From NCBI RefSeq assembly GCF_022410465.1, contig NZ_JAJSON010000008.1, positions 1 to 64,000 on the forward strand: a stretch of DNA of 64,000 nt, given 5' to 3'. The position numbers and the translations under genes are program-made. The notes beneath the pieces were generated by a model that was not told the origin of the DNA, did not search any database, and saw only the letters and a list, made by a program, of their open reading frames with translations. The stretch's first letter is position 1. Every line of letters starts with the position of its first letter. Positions 36,547 to 44,507 of the stretch are shown in pieces. This DNA comes from Christiangramia crocea. Its GTDB lineage: Bacteria > Bacteroidota > Bacteroidia > Flavobacteriales > Flavobacteriaceae.

Positions 36547-37974
36547 ATGGATTTCCGAAAACTAAAACTCTATCAGACCCCGATTATCTTAAGTCTGGGC
36601 TGTATGGCTTTCTACCTTTCCTTTGCTTATGACCTTGACCGGAGTGATTTTATAAAACTGGCAGGACTCTATGGAGCTTTGTTTTTTATGAGCTTTAAAC
36701 TTATCCAGGTCCAGAAGCATAACTTCTGGATACTGGTTTCTATTGCACTTATTTTCAGGCTGCTCTTTATCGTTTCGCTTCCTAATCTATCCCAGGACTA
36801 TTTTCGGTTTATATGGGACGGAAGATTACTTGCAAATGGCTGGAACCCTTACGAATTTATCCCGATGGAACTTATAGGAGCGCAGGGTTTTACGATAGCA
36901 CAAGCCAGGGAACTGCTGCAGGGGATGGGAAGTCTCAGCGCGGGAAATTTTACTAATTATGCACCGGTAAATCAATTGATCTTTTCCTTTGCCGGATGGC
37001 TAGGTCCAACCAGTATTTTATTCTCCGTAATTCTTTTAAGAATAGTGATCATCCTGGCCGATTTTGGCACCCTGTTTTATGGGAGTAAACTACTAAGGTC
37101 TCTGGGATTACCCGAATACCGGATCTTCTGGTACATACTAAATCCTTTTATCATTATTGAACTTACCGGGAACCTGCATTTTGAAGGGGTTATGGTTTTC
37201 TTCCTGGTCTGGTCGCTTTATCTCCTGCATAAAAAGAAATGGATATGGAGCGCCATTATTTTCGGGCTTTCGGTTTCAGTAAAATTACTGCCCCTGATGT
37301 TCCTGCCATTACTGTTCAGGTATTTTAAGACTTCTACTTCGCTTAGCCGTATAAATGATTCAAGCGGGACCAGCAATAGCATAAAAAGAAGTCGCCCCGA
37401 TCGATGTCCGGAAGTCTTGAACATCAGGAAACTGATTCTTTTTTACCTGATCGTTCTCATCATTTTTATAGCTTTCTTTTCCCCTTTCTATTCCCCCGAA
37501 GTCATTCAGAATTTCACTCAGAGTATCGGACTATGGTTTGGAAAATTCGAGTTTAATGCCAGTATTTATTATATAGTTCGATGGATAGGATTCCAGGTGA
37601 AAGGTTATAATATTATTGAAACTGCCGGTTTGGTACTGGCGGTTATTACTTTTTTAATAATTCTGGCACTAAGCTTTTTCAGAAAAAATGCCACTACCAG
37701 GCAGCTTATTACCAGTATGCTTTTTGCGATCACTGCCTACCTGTTCCTTTCCACTACCGTGCATCCATGGTATCTGGCTATTCCTCTTGTGCTTTCAGTA
37801 TTCACTGAATTCAGATATATGATAGTTTGGACAGCGGTGGTCATTCTCAGTTATTTTACCTATTCCAATGCTGAATTTCAGGAAAGCCTTTGGCTGCTGG
37901 CACTGGAATATATCATCGTATTTAGCTTTTTAGGATGGGAATTATTAAAGCCTGGGAAAACGATTAAGGTTTGA
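36547..37974 (+). CDS. GT-C-type mannosyltransferase-like membrane protein with in-frame insert
   Basis: Multi-span (about 11 helices) polyprenol-phosphate-sugar-dependent glycosyltransferase-like protein of 475 residues. The first-loop acidic motif is in LSQDYFRFIWDGRLLANGWN, followed by NPFIIIELTGNLHFEGVMVF. A hydrophilic run at about residues 261-290 (TSTSLSRINDSSGTSNSIK...) sits in a cytoplasmic loop, is bounded by an 8-bp inverted repeat in the DNA and looks like an inserted repeat. It is third in the glycosyltransferase module and overlaps the convergent HTH gene by 11 bp. Confidence 0.8.
   Translation: MDFRKLKLYQTPIILSLGCMAFYLSFAYDLDRSDFIKLAGLYGALFFMSFKLIQVQKHNFWILVSIALIFRLLFIVSLPNLSQDYFRFIWDGRLLANGWNPYEFIPMELIGAQGFTIAQARELLQGMGSLSAGNFTNYAPVNQLIFSFAGWLGPTSILFSVILLRIVIILADFGTLFYGSKLLRSLGLPEYRIFWYILNPFIIIELTGNLHFEGVMVFFLVWSLYLLHKKKWIWSAIIFGLSVSVKLLPLMFLPLLFRYFKTSTSLSRINDSSGTSNSIKRSRPDRCPEVLNIRKLILFYLIVLIIFIAFFSPFYSPEVIQNFTQSIGLWFGKFEFNASIYYIVRWIGFQVKGYNIIETAGLVLAVITFLIILALSFFRKNATTRQLITSMLFAITAYLFLSTTVHPWYLAIPLVLSVFTEFRYMIVWTAVVILSYFTYSNAEFQESLWLLALEYIIVFSFLGWELLKPGKTIKV
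37327..37418. repeat. Probable repeat element inserted in frame in a coding sequence
   Basis: The segment begins AAGACTTC and ends GAAGTCTT, a perfect 8-bp inverted repeat 92 bp apart end to end. Just inside the left end, TTCTACTTCGCTTAGCC resembles the dispersed flavobacterial repeat motif TTCGACTCCGCTCAGCC (14 of 17). It encodes about 30 hydrophilic residues that interrupt an otherwise hydrophobic protein. Confidence 0.5.
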
Positions 37975-39739
37975 TTTCGGCATCATACGGAATATAATTA
38001 TTCCATTCCCAGGGAGTGTAAACATCTTTCAGGGCTACTTCCAGTAATTCTTTAAAAATACTTTCTCCGTTTTCGCTATTGGTCATTATTAAAATACCTT
38101 TTCCTACTTCCGGAAACAATACTGAAAAATGCTCAAAGCCGCTTCCGTGGCCACCCTTCGATGCTGCCCATCCATAAGGAGTTCTATATAAACCCCAACC
38201 CAGGCCATAAGAAAGATTAATATCATCGTTCAGGTTACCATCTTTTTCTGAAAGCGGCCCAAATTGCCTTAAAGAGCGTATCCTGATCTGTGGCCTGAAT
38301 ATCTCCTTCCAGGAATTCTCTGTAATAATTTTTTGATTAAGAGCAGCCAATAGAAATTTATTGTAATCTTCTATGGTAGTTTCCAGAGTACTTGGTGCTC
38401 GCGGTTCATTATCCTTATCTTTCTTATAAGCCTGTTCTAATTTATTATGCCCGTTTGCATAATCATTTTCGAATTCAGGTTGCCATTTAAAGCTGGAATT
38501 TTCCATTTTGAGTGGCTGGAAAACTATTTCCTGTGCAAGGTCTTCAAAGCTTTTTCCTGTTAGCTTCTCGAGGACTACCTGGAGATACACCATGCCTTCT
38601 CCGGAATACATGTACCTGCTACCCGGTTCCTGTTTTACCCTGAGTTTTTTATCCGGTTCAAAAAATCTCCAGTTAGGGAATCCACTGGTATGGGCCAGGC
38701 ACATCCTTCCAGTTATCTTATGATAAAGGGTATCATTTCTAAGATCTGAATAATCATCATGCCATTTGGCCTGGGGCTCATACTCATAAATTTTCTTTGG
38801 TAAATAAGATTCTAGTGGAATATCCAGATCAATAACATTATCCTCTACCAGCTTCATTACAATCACACTAAAAACCGCTTTACTTAGCGATGCCCCATAC
38901 ATGTTGGTGGTTTCATTAAGAACGAGGCCTTCATTATTATTTCTGAAACCAAAACTTTTGGTATAGGCAATTTCATCATTATTAAATACACTTAAACCAA
39001 TGCCGGTCACCCTGGCTTCCTGCATCAGGTATTCGATGTGCCTCTTTAGTGAATCCCTGGTAATAGTGGAATTATCCAGCCTTTGGATATTTTGCGAATA
39101 GCTGGAAAATGCCGTGGAAAAAACCAAAAAGATCACAGCTGCCGCGGTTTTGTTATTCTTATTGGAAATATTCTTTCTTTTTGAAATGAAGGGAATAGAT
39201 AAAGGATAAAAACAGGTGCCTTTATTTACAGCAGAAATAACATTTAAAATCATAACTATAGCTGCCAAAGGAAGAATAGCAATGAATAGGAAAAAGCCGA
39301 CCCCTTCTACCGAAACCAAAGCGATGAAAGAAATCAGGAATAGCAGGGTAATGGTGATCTGGAAATTAATCACTTTTCGGCCATGATTATCATAGACCGG
39401 ATTGTCGTCTCGTTTGTGGATCCAAACAAAAAGAGGGATGAAGATATTAAATAGCGGTAATATAAAACCCAGAAAGGGAGTGGCATGAATCATCAGAAGC
39501 CATTTTTTTTGAATATTTTCCTCTTTCGGATCTTGTAGAGGTAGCAGATCTTCAACTTCGATCTCCAGTGCTGCAGCAAGTAGTTTTACCGTTTGGAGAT
39601 GAGGTTCTGATTCCCCTTTTTCAATACGCTGAATGGTCCTTACAGTTACGTTTGTCTTTTCGGAAAGATCTTTTTGAGTAAGACCTTTTAATTTTCTTTG
39701 GTAAACCAGATTGCCTGAAATTGAATTTTGAGTTTCCAT
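37964..39739 (-). CDS. Fusion protein: XRE HTH, DUF4870 membrane domain, serine beta-lactamase-type domain
   Basis: A 591-residue chimera. Residues 10-66 are an XRE HTH (YQRKLKGLTQKDLSEKTNVT, then VRTIQRIEKGES). Residues 78-175 hold three or four membrane helices with the DUF4870 loop NPVYDNHGRKVINFQ. A hydrophobic segment near 198-215 (AAAVIFLVFSTAFSSYSQ) looks like a former signal peptide. Residues 225-590 are a class-C-like serine hydrolase domain with the SxxK in ASLSKAVFSV (Ser284), YSGEGM at the second motif and HGSGFEH at the third. It is probably a membrane-bound regulator with an external beta-lactam- or peptidoglycan-sensing domain. ATG 39739 is preferred over an upstream codon at 39793. 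Confidence 0.85.
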   Translation of the reverse strand: METQNSISGNLVYQRKLKGLTQKDLSEKTNVTVRTIQRIEKGESEPHLQTVKLLAAALEIEVEDLLPLQDPKEENIQKKWLLMIHATPFLGFILPLFNIFIPLFVWIHKRDDNPVYDNHGRKVINFQITITLLFLISFIALVSVEGVGFFLFIAILPLAAIVMILNVISAVNKGTCFYPLSIPFISKRKNISNKNNKTAAAVIFLVFSTAFSSYSQNIQRLDNSTITRDSLKRHIEYLMQEARVTGIGLSVFNNDEIAYTKSFGFRNNNEGLVLNETTNMYGASLSKAVFSVIVMKLVEDNVIDLDIPLESYLPKKIYEYEPQAKWHDDYSDLRNDTLYHKITGRMCLAHTSGFPNWRFFEPDKKLRVKQEPGSRYMYSGEGMVYLQVVLEKLTGKSFEDLAQEIVFQPLKMENSSFKWQPEFENDYANGHNKLEQAYKKDKDNEPRAPSTLETTIEDYNKFLLAALNQKIITENSWKEIFRPQIRIRSLRQFGPLSEKDGNLNDDINLSYGLGWGLYRTPYGWAASKGGHGSGFEHFSVLFPEVGKGILIMTNSENGESIFKELLEVALKDVYTPWEWNNYIPYDAEIKP

Positions 39740-39756
39740 CTTTAATTTGTTTGGAA

Positions 39757-39764
39757 CAAAACTA
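39757..39764 (-). promoter_or_regulatory. -7 element of the HTH-beta-lactamase gene
   Basis: On the minus strand the sequence reads TAGTTTTG, a full TAnnTTTG match, about 18 nt before the ATG. No TTTG is present at -33; an inverted repeat lies there instead. Confidence 0.5.
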
Positions 39765-39788
39765 GGTTCAAAACCTTGAAATAAGGAC

Positions 39789-39813
39789 GACATTTGGGTG
39801 TCATATAAATGTC
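39789..39813. promoter_or_regulatory. Inverted repeat over the -33 region (candidate operator)
   Basis: GACATTT (39789-39795) and AAATGTC (39807-39813) are perfectly complementary around 11 nt, and TGTCAT occurs twice within and beside it. Its position at and above -33 fits a binding site for the XRE domain encoded by the downstream gene. Confidence 0.4.
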
Positions 39814-39916
39814 ATTTCACCTCAAAAAGCCTGATAAGTATGGTTTTGCGTAAAATGGTTCCTTTAAAACTGAAAAATACCAAAATAAAATGAAGACCGT
39901 ATTTAGAATACAGATA

Positions 39917-39950
39917 TAAAAAAAGCTGTCCGCAAATAGCGGACAGCTTC
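39917..39950 (-). terminator. Intrinsic terminator of the polyamine operon
   Basis: AAGCTGTCCGC / GCGGACAGCTT is a perfect 11-bp stem with a 5-nt loop. Read on the minus strand it is followed by a T tract, just after the deoxyhypusine-synthase-like gene. Confidence 0.88.
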
Positions 39951-39971
39951 CCTCATTGAAAGTCGAGTGGT

Positions 39972-40943
39972 TTACATATCCAGAAGATATGCAAAGACCA
40001 GGGGGGCGACTATTGTCGCATCGCTTTCAATAATATGTTTAGGGGTGTTGATGTCAAGTTTCCCCCAGGTGATCTTCTCATTAGGAACGGCACCGGAATA
40101 AGATCCGTAACTGGTGGTGGAATCTGATATCTGGCAGAAGTAGCTCCAGAAAGGAGTATCTGTTCTTTCCATATCCTGATACAGCATTGGTACCACGCAA
40201 ATTGGGAAATCTCCGGCAATTCCTCCGCCAATCTGGAAGAAGCCAATTCCGTTGCTGGAATTATCTGTATACCAGTCGGCTAAGAAGGTCATATATTCTA
40301 TTCCGGACTTCATGGTGCTGGCTTTCAATTCACCTTTCAACACGTAAGAGGCGAAAATATTCCCAAGAGTACTGTCTTCCCATCCGGGAACTACCATTGG
40401 TAAATTCTTTTCGGCTGCCGCATACATCCATGAATCTTTCAGGTCAATCTCATAGTGTTCTTCCATAACCCCGCTTAACAAAAGCTTATGCAGAAATTCA
40501 TGCGGAAAATAACGTTCACCTTTTTCCTCGGCATCTTTCCATATCTTGAAAATATGCTCCTGGATTCTTCTGAATGCTTCTTCTTCAGGGATACAGGTGT
40601 CGGTCACACGGTTGAGCCCTTTTTCCAGAAGATCCCATTCCTCCTGAGGAGTAAGATCCCGGTAATTTGGAACTCTTTTATAGTGTGAATGCGCTACAAG
40701 GTTCATTACATCTTCCTCCAGGTTTGCACCCGTACAGGAAATGATATGCACTTTATCCTGGCGAATCATTTCGGCGAAGATCTTTCCCAGCTCGGCTGTA
40801 CTCATCGCACCAGCGAGGGAAACCAGCATTTTGGAGCCTTGCTCCAGCTGCTTTTCATAATCTTTTGCCGCATCTACCAGAGCAGCTGCATTAAAGTGTA
40901 AATAATATTTTTCTATGAACTGAGAAATCTGTCCTTTACTCAT
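39972..40943 (-). CDS. Deoxyhypusine synthase-like protein (possible homospermidine-type synthase)
   Basis: A 323-residue enzyme of the DHS fold, which transfers an aminobutyl group from spermidine-like donors through a Lys-imine using NAD. Visible: LVSLAGAMSTAELG, the NAD-contacting ISCTGANLEEDVMNL, GFFQIGGGIAGDFPI, and TWGKLD holding the Lys equivalent to the catalytic Lys of eukaryotic DHS. Bacteria lack eIF5A, so a polyamine product such as homospermidine is likelier than deoxyhypusine. It overlaps the agmatinase gene by 8 bp. Confidence 0.85.
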   Translation of the reverse strand: MSKGQISQFIEKYYLHFNAAALVDAAKDYEKQLEQGSKMLVSLAGAMSTAELGKIFAEMIRQDKVHIISCTGANLEEDVMNLVAHSHYKRVPNYRDLTPQEEWDLLEKGLNRVTDTCIPEEEAFRRIQEHIFKIWKDAEEKGERYFPHEFLHKLLLSGVMEEHYEIDLKDSWMYAAAEKNLPMVVPGWEDSTLGNIFASYVLKGELKASTMKSGIEYMTFLADWYTDNSSNGIGFFQIGGGIAGDFPICVVPMLYQDMERTDTPFWSYFCQISDSTTSYGSYSGAVPNEKITWGKLDINTPKHIIESDATIVAPLVFAYLLDM

Positions 40944-41811
40944 CTTCGTCGTCTTCGTTGTAATTTTGATATTTGAATTTATAGCTTAACATCTTGTAGT
41001 AAAGCTTTGCCGCAAGAAAGTCTGATGATTTTTCATTTTCATTAGGGCAAAGTTCCACGATATCAAAGCCAACCACATTTTTCTTTTTGAACAAGAGCTT
41101 CAGGAATTCCAGGGTTTCATACCAGAACAAGCCACCCGGCTCGGGTGTACCTGTAGAGGGTAAGATACTTGGATCAAAAGCGTCCAGATCTATGGTAATA
41201 AAAACATTAGGCGTCATCTGGCCAATGGCGTCATCCTGCCAGTCTTCGTAGAGGTCATGAGCAAAATACACCTGATTCTCATCCATATGATCCATTTCTG
41301 AAATGTCCATGGACCGGATTCCCACCTGTATAAGGTTAGTGGTTTTGCTGGCCTCGTGAACGGCACAGGCATGATTGCATTTGGAGCCTTCATATTCGGG
41401 TCTAAGATCGGCATGAGCATCGATCTGAACCACGGTGAGATCTTCAAAAGACTCATTAAAGGCTCTGATGCTTCCTATTGAAATGGAATGTTCACCGCCG
41501 AATAGGGTGACGAACTTGTCCTGTTTTATGTAGTTTTTTGTGGTTTTGTAAACAGCTTCTACCATTTTTTCGGGAGAAGAATTCTCACTTACAGGAGGAG
41601 CAAGGTAGACACCTTTCTTATAAACCTCACTTCGGGTCTCAATATCGAACAGCTCCATATTCTCGGAGGCATTCAAAAATGCATCAGGGCCTTTGTCGGC
41701 CCCTTTTTGCCAGGTACTGGTACCATCGTAGGGAACAGGAATCAATACCACCTTTGCTTCGTCTATGCGAGCATATTTATCGGGTATCCCGGCATAATTC
41801 TTTTTGCTCAT
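40936..41811 (-). CDS. speB: Agmatinase
   Basis: Binuclear manganese ureohydrolase converting agmatine to putrescine and urea. The metal ligands are in TLFGGEHSIS, VQIDAHADLRPEYEG and TIDLDAFDPSILPSTGTPEPGG. 291 residues with a normal start (MSKKNYAGIPDKYARID). The position between arginine decarboxylase and the DHS-like gene defines a route from arginine through agmatine and putrescine to a longer polyamine. Confidence 0.93.
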   Translation of the reverse strand: MSKKNYAGIPDKYARIDEAKVVLIPVPYDGTSTWQKGADKGPDAFLNASENMELFDIETRSEVYKKGVYLAPPVSENSSPEKMVEAVYKTTKNYIKQDKFVTLFGGEHSISIGSIRAFNESFEDLTVVQIDAHADLRPEYEGSKCNHACAVHEASKTTNLIQVGIRSMDISEMDHMDENQVYFAHDLYEDWQDDAIGQMTPNVFITIDLDAFDPSILPSTGTPEPGGLFWYETLEFLKLLFKKKNVVGFDIVELCPNENEKSSDFLAAKLYYKMLSYKFKYQNYNEDDEDE

Positions 41812-41857
41812 GGCTAATTGAATTGTTTAGTTAGTTGATTTTTAAAGTTATAAAATA

Positions 41858-43261
41858 TTAATTCTTTCCATTATAACCCAGAATCTTCAGCATATCTTCA
41901 GCATCCTGCTGTTTACTGAATAAACTGGTTTTAAGTTCTCCGTTTTCATCCCTGTCTATCAGAATATGTTTAGGCTGGGGTATCAAACAGTGCTGTAAAC
42001 CTCCAAAACCTCCTATAGTGTCCTGATAGGCTCCAGTGTTGAAAAATCCTATATATAAAGGTTTATCCTTTTTAAATTTCGGAAGATAGATGGCGTTGGT
42101 ATGTTGCTCTGAGTTGTAATAATCATCAGAGTCGCAGGTAAGTCCGCCCAGTAGCACTCTTTCATATTCATCGTTCCAGCGATTGATGGCCAGCATCACG
42201 AATTTCTTGCTTATCGCCCAGGTATCTGGCAGGGTGGTGATAAAAGATGAATTGATCATATTCCATTTCTCCCTGTCGTTTTGCTGCTTCTGGTAAAGCA
42301 CTTCATAGATGGCCCCGCCGCTTTCGCCAACCGTAAAGCTGCCGAACTCGGTAAAGATATGTGGAGCTTCAACTTCTGCTTCCTCACAGGCCAGCTGGAT
42401 CTGGTTGATGATCTCATCAACCATATACTGGTAATCATATTCAAAAGCCAGTGAATTCTTTATTGGGAAGCCGCCGCCAATATTCAGACTGTCCAGTGTT
42501 GGACAGATCTTCTTTAAGGCGATATATACTTTCAGACATTTATTCAGCTCGTTCCAGTAATAAGCAGTGTCACGAATCCCGGTATTGATGAAGAAATGCA
42601 GCATTCTAAGATCTACCTGCTCATTATCTTCCAGTTGCTTTTTGTAGAAGGGAACAATATTCTTGTAACCTATTCCAAGCCTGGAGGTATAGAACTCGAA
42701 TTTTGGCTCTTCCTCTGAAGCGATCCTGATGCCCACCTGGAACTTTCCGTCAATATTTTCTGAAAGCAGATCCAGTTCTTCATAGTTATCTATGATAGGA
42801 AGGCAGTTCTTGTGTCCGCCGTTTAAGAGCCGGCTTATATTTTCAATATACTGGTCTCTTTTAAAGCCATTGCATAAAACCCAGGTTTCGTCGGTGACCT
42901 TCCCCGATTGTTTTAATTTTTCCACGATATTGATATCGAAGGCCGAAGAGGTTTCAATATGAATATCATTTTTTAAAGCCTCATTAAGAACATGCTCAAA
43001 ATGTGAGCTTTTGGTACAATAACAGTAATTATAAGAACCCGGGTAATTATATTTCTCGATCGCGTTCCTGAACCAGTCTTTTGCGCGGTTAATATTATCG
43101 GAGATCTTCGGTAGATAGGTGAACTTCAGGGGAGCCCCATATTTATTCACCAGTTCCATCAGATCTATATCGTGAAATTTTAACTGGGAACCATCTAGGC
43201 TAAATTCTTCCTGGGGGAAGTAATAGGTTTGGTCAATTAGGTTGTTGTACTTGGTGTTCAA
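41858..43261 (-). CDS. speA: Arginine decarboxylase, alanine-racemase-fold (short Bacteroidota type)
   Basis: PLP-dependent decarboxylase giving agmatine. The PLP Lys lies in YCYCTKSSHFEHVL; the C-terminal domain has the substrate-binding LLGGLTCDSDDYY and FNTGAYQDTIGGF. At 467 residues it is shorter than the E. coli SpeA and matches the Bacteroidota form, whose N-terminus resembles MNTKYNNLIDQTYYFPQEEF; this fixes the start at a TTG codon (43261). It is the first gene of the speA-speB-dhs unit, with a 46-bp gap before speB. Carboxynorspermidine decarboxylase-like activity cannot be fully excluded. Confidence 0.85.
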   Translation of the reverse strand: MNTKYNNLIDQTYYFPQEEFSLDGSQLKFHDIDLMELVNKYGAPLKFTYLPKISDNINRAKDWFRNAIEKYNYPGSYNYCYCTKSSHFEHVLNEALKNDIHIETSSAFDINIVEKLKQSGKVTDETWVLCNGFKRDQYIENISRLLNGGHKNCLPIIDNYEELDLLSENIDGKFQVGIRIASEEEPKFEFYTSRLGIGYKNIVPFYKKQLEDNEQVDLRMLHFFINTGIRDTAYYWNELNKCLKVYIALKKICPTLDSLNIGGGFPIKNSLAFEYDYQYMVDEIINQIQLACEEAEVEAPHIFTEFGSFTVGESGGAIYEVLYQKQQNDREKWNMINSSFITTLPDTWAISKKFVMLAINRWNDEYERVLLGGLTCDSDDYYNSEQHTNAIYLPKFKKDKPLYIGFFNTGAYQDTIGGFGGLQHCLIPQPKHILIDRDENGELKTSLFSKQQDAEDMLKILGYNGKN

Positions 43262-43350
43262 TTTTTTGAAAAATTTAAAGGCTAAAAATTAGATAATAAT
43301 TTATAGGGTCAAAAAAATCGACTGGTAAATTAATGTTAAGAATAGGTAGC

Positions 43351-43434
43351 ATGGAAACAACAGGTTGTCAAAGAAGTGACTTTGAACGCTGGTGTGAATT
43401 TTGGCTGAATGATTTTCAACCTTTAAAAAAGTGA
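43351..43434 (+). CDS. Possible 27-codon small ORF
   Basis: ATG at 43351 opens a 27-codon frame (METTGCQRSDFERWCEFWLN and seven more residues) in the 278-bp gap upstream of speA, on the opposite strand. It is followed 27 bp later by a terminator-like hairpin on the same strand. It has no known family, and may be chance or part of a small RNA. Confidence 0.2.
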   Translation: METTGCQRSDFERWCEFWLNDFQPLKK

Positions 43435-43461
43435 TCTTTTCCAATTACATAAAAATCGATT

Positions 43462-43490
43462 GGAAGTCTTGTTGTTCCGACTTCTTTTTT
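43462..43490 (+). terminator. Terminator-like hairpin on the + strand upstream of speA
   Basis: GAAGTC (43463-43468) and GACTTC (43479-43484) flank a 10-nt loop and are followed at once by six T residues. On the minus strand, only a spaced ATTTTTA follows, so it fits + strand termination better. No established + strand gene precedes it. Confidence 0.5.
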
Positions 43491-43539
43491 GACCCGGTAA
43501 ATGTATTAAAAAAATAAAATGAATAGCCTAAAAAAATCA

Positions 43540-44427
43540 CTAGAGCATTCCAAGGTTAATTACCTCCTGCTCAGTTAGATTCCTATGTCTTCCGCGAGGC
43601 AGGTCCTTCTTGGTTAGACCGCCAAAAACCACACGGTCCAGGCTCTCCACTTCATAACCCAGGCTTTTGAAGATACGGGTTACTATATGTTCCTTTATAC
43701 TGTTAAGTTCTATCCCGACTTCATTATGAGGGCGGTTTTCAATATAGCTAATGTCTGTGATAATAACTTTAGACCCTTCTATATAGACTCCTTTTTTCAT
43801 GGAGTCCATATCTTCCTGGCTAAGATTCTTATCCAAGGTGACCTGGTAGATCTGTCTTATTCCATTCTTAGGCTTGGCTAGTTTCTTGGCGAGAGTACCA
43901 TCATTGGTAAATAGTAGCAGGCCTTTTGCCTGGTTGTCGAGTTTGCCAACCGGACTAACCTTTGCTTTAGTAGCTTTAGAAACCAGTTCCATTACTGTTC
44001 TTCCTCCTTTTTCAGGATTTCCGGTTACAAAGAAACCAGCGGGTTTGTTAAGCAGGATGTATTCAGGTTTTTCCGGGTTAAGGCGTCTGCCATCAAAACG
44101 TACATCATCTTCCAGTTTTACACGGTAGCCCATTTCTGTAATGGTCTCTCCGTTCACCGTTACGTTTCCGGCAGCGATATACATATCGGCTTCCCGGCGT
44201 GAGCACACTCCGGAGTTTGCGATATATTTATTCAGTCTTATTCCGTCAGCATTGGACAAAGGACTTTTCTCCATTTTCTTTTTAATGGGTGCATTTCCTC
44301 TGGCATAAGATTTTTTCCTCTGGCCTCCGCCCTGTCTTCCGCTTTGCTTTCCACCGGAAGTTCTATCGCCTCTACTGCCTGAAGGTTTATTGTTTCTCCT
44401 ACCTGAAGATCTGTCGTTCCTGCTCAT
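43540..44427 (-). CDS. RsuA/RluB-family pseudouridine synthase
   Basis: rRNA pseudouridine synthase of 295 residues. About 65 basic, Gly/Arg/Ser-rich residues at the N-terminus are disordered and typical of Bacteroidota members. An S4 RNA-binding domain follows (IRLNKYIANSGVCSRREADMYI) and then the catalytic domain with GRRLNPEKPEYILLNKPAGF and PVGKLDNQAKGLLLFTNDG, where the Asp after KL is catalytic. Specificity (23S U2605, RluB type, versus 16S RsuA type) is not certain; the C-terminal length favours RluB. Confidence 0.9.
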   Translation of the reverse strand: MSRNDRSSGRRNNKPSGSRGDRTSGGKQSGRQGGGQRKKSYARGNAPIKKKMEKSPLSNADGIRLNKYIANSGVCSRREADMYIAAGNVTVNGETITEMGYRVKLEDDVRFDGRRLNPEKPEYILLNKPAGFFVTGNPEKGGRTVMELVSKATKAKVSPVGKLDNQAKGLLLFTNDGTLAKKLAKPKNGIRQIYQVTLDKNLSQEDMDSMKKGVYIEGSKVIITDISYIENRPHNEVGIELNSIKEHIVTRIFKSLGYEVESLDRVVFGGLTKKDLPRGRHRNLTEQEVINLGML

Positions 44428-44441
44428 CCTTAAATTTTTTG

Positions 44442-44473
44442 CAAAGATACATCATCGCCAATGAGCAAGCCAA
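44442..44473 (-). promoter_or_regulatory. Promoter of the pseudouridine synthase gene
   Basis: On the minus strand TATCTTTG occupies 44449-44442, with TTG at 44473-44471, a spacer of 21 nt. The -7 box is identical to that of miaB. The start would be about 8-10 nt upstream of the ATG. Confidence 0.55.
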
Positions 44474-44507
44474 GTATTTGAGAAAAGTTTTAGAATGAGG
44501 GGGTTAA

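Noticed and set aside
39740-39793. Longer start of the HTH-beta-lactamase fusion
   Set aside because: The added residues show no HTH character and the region carries the promoter-like -7 box.
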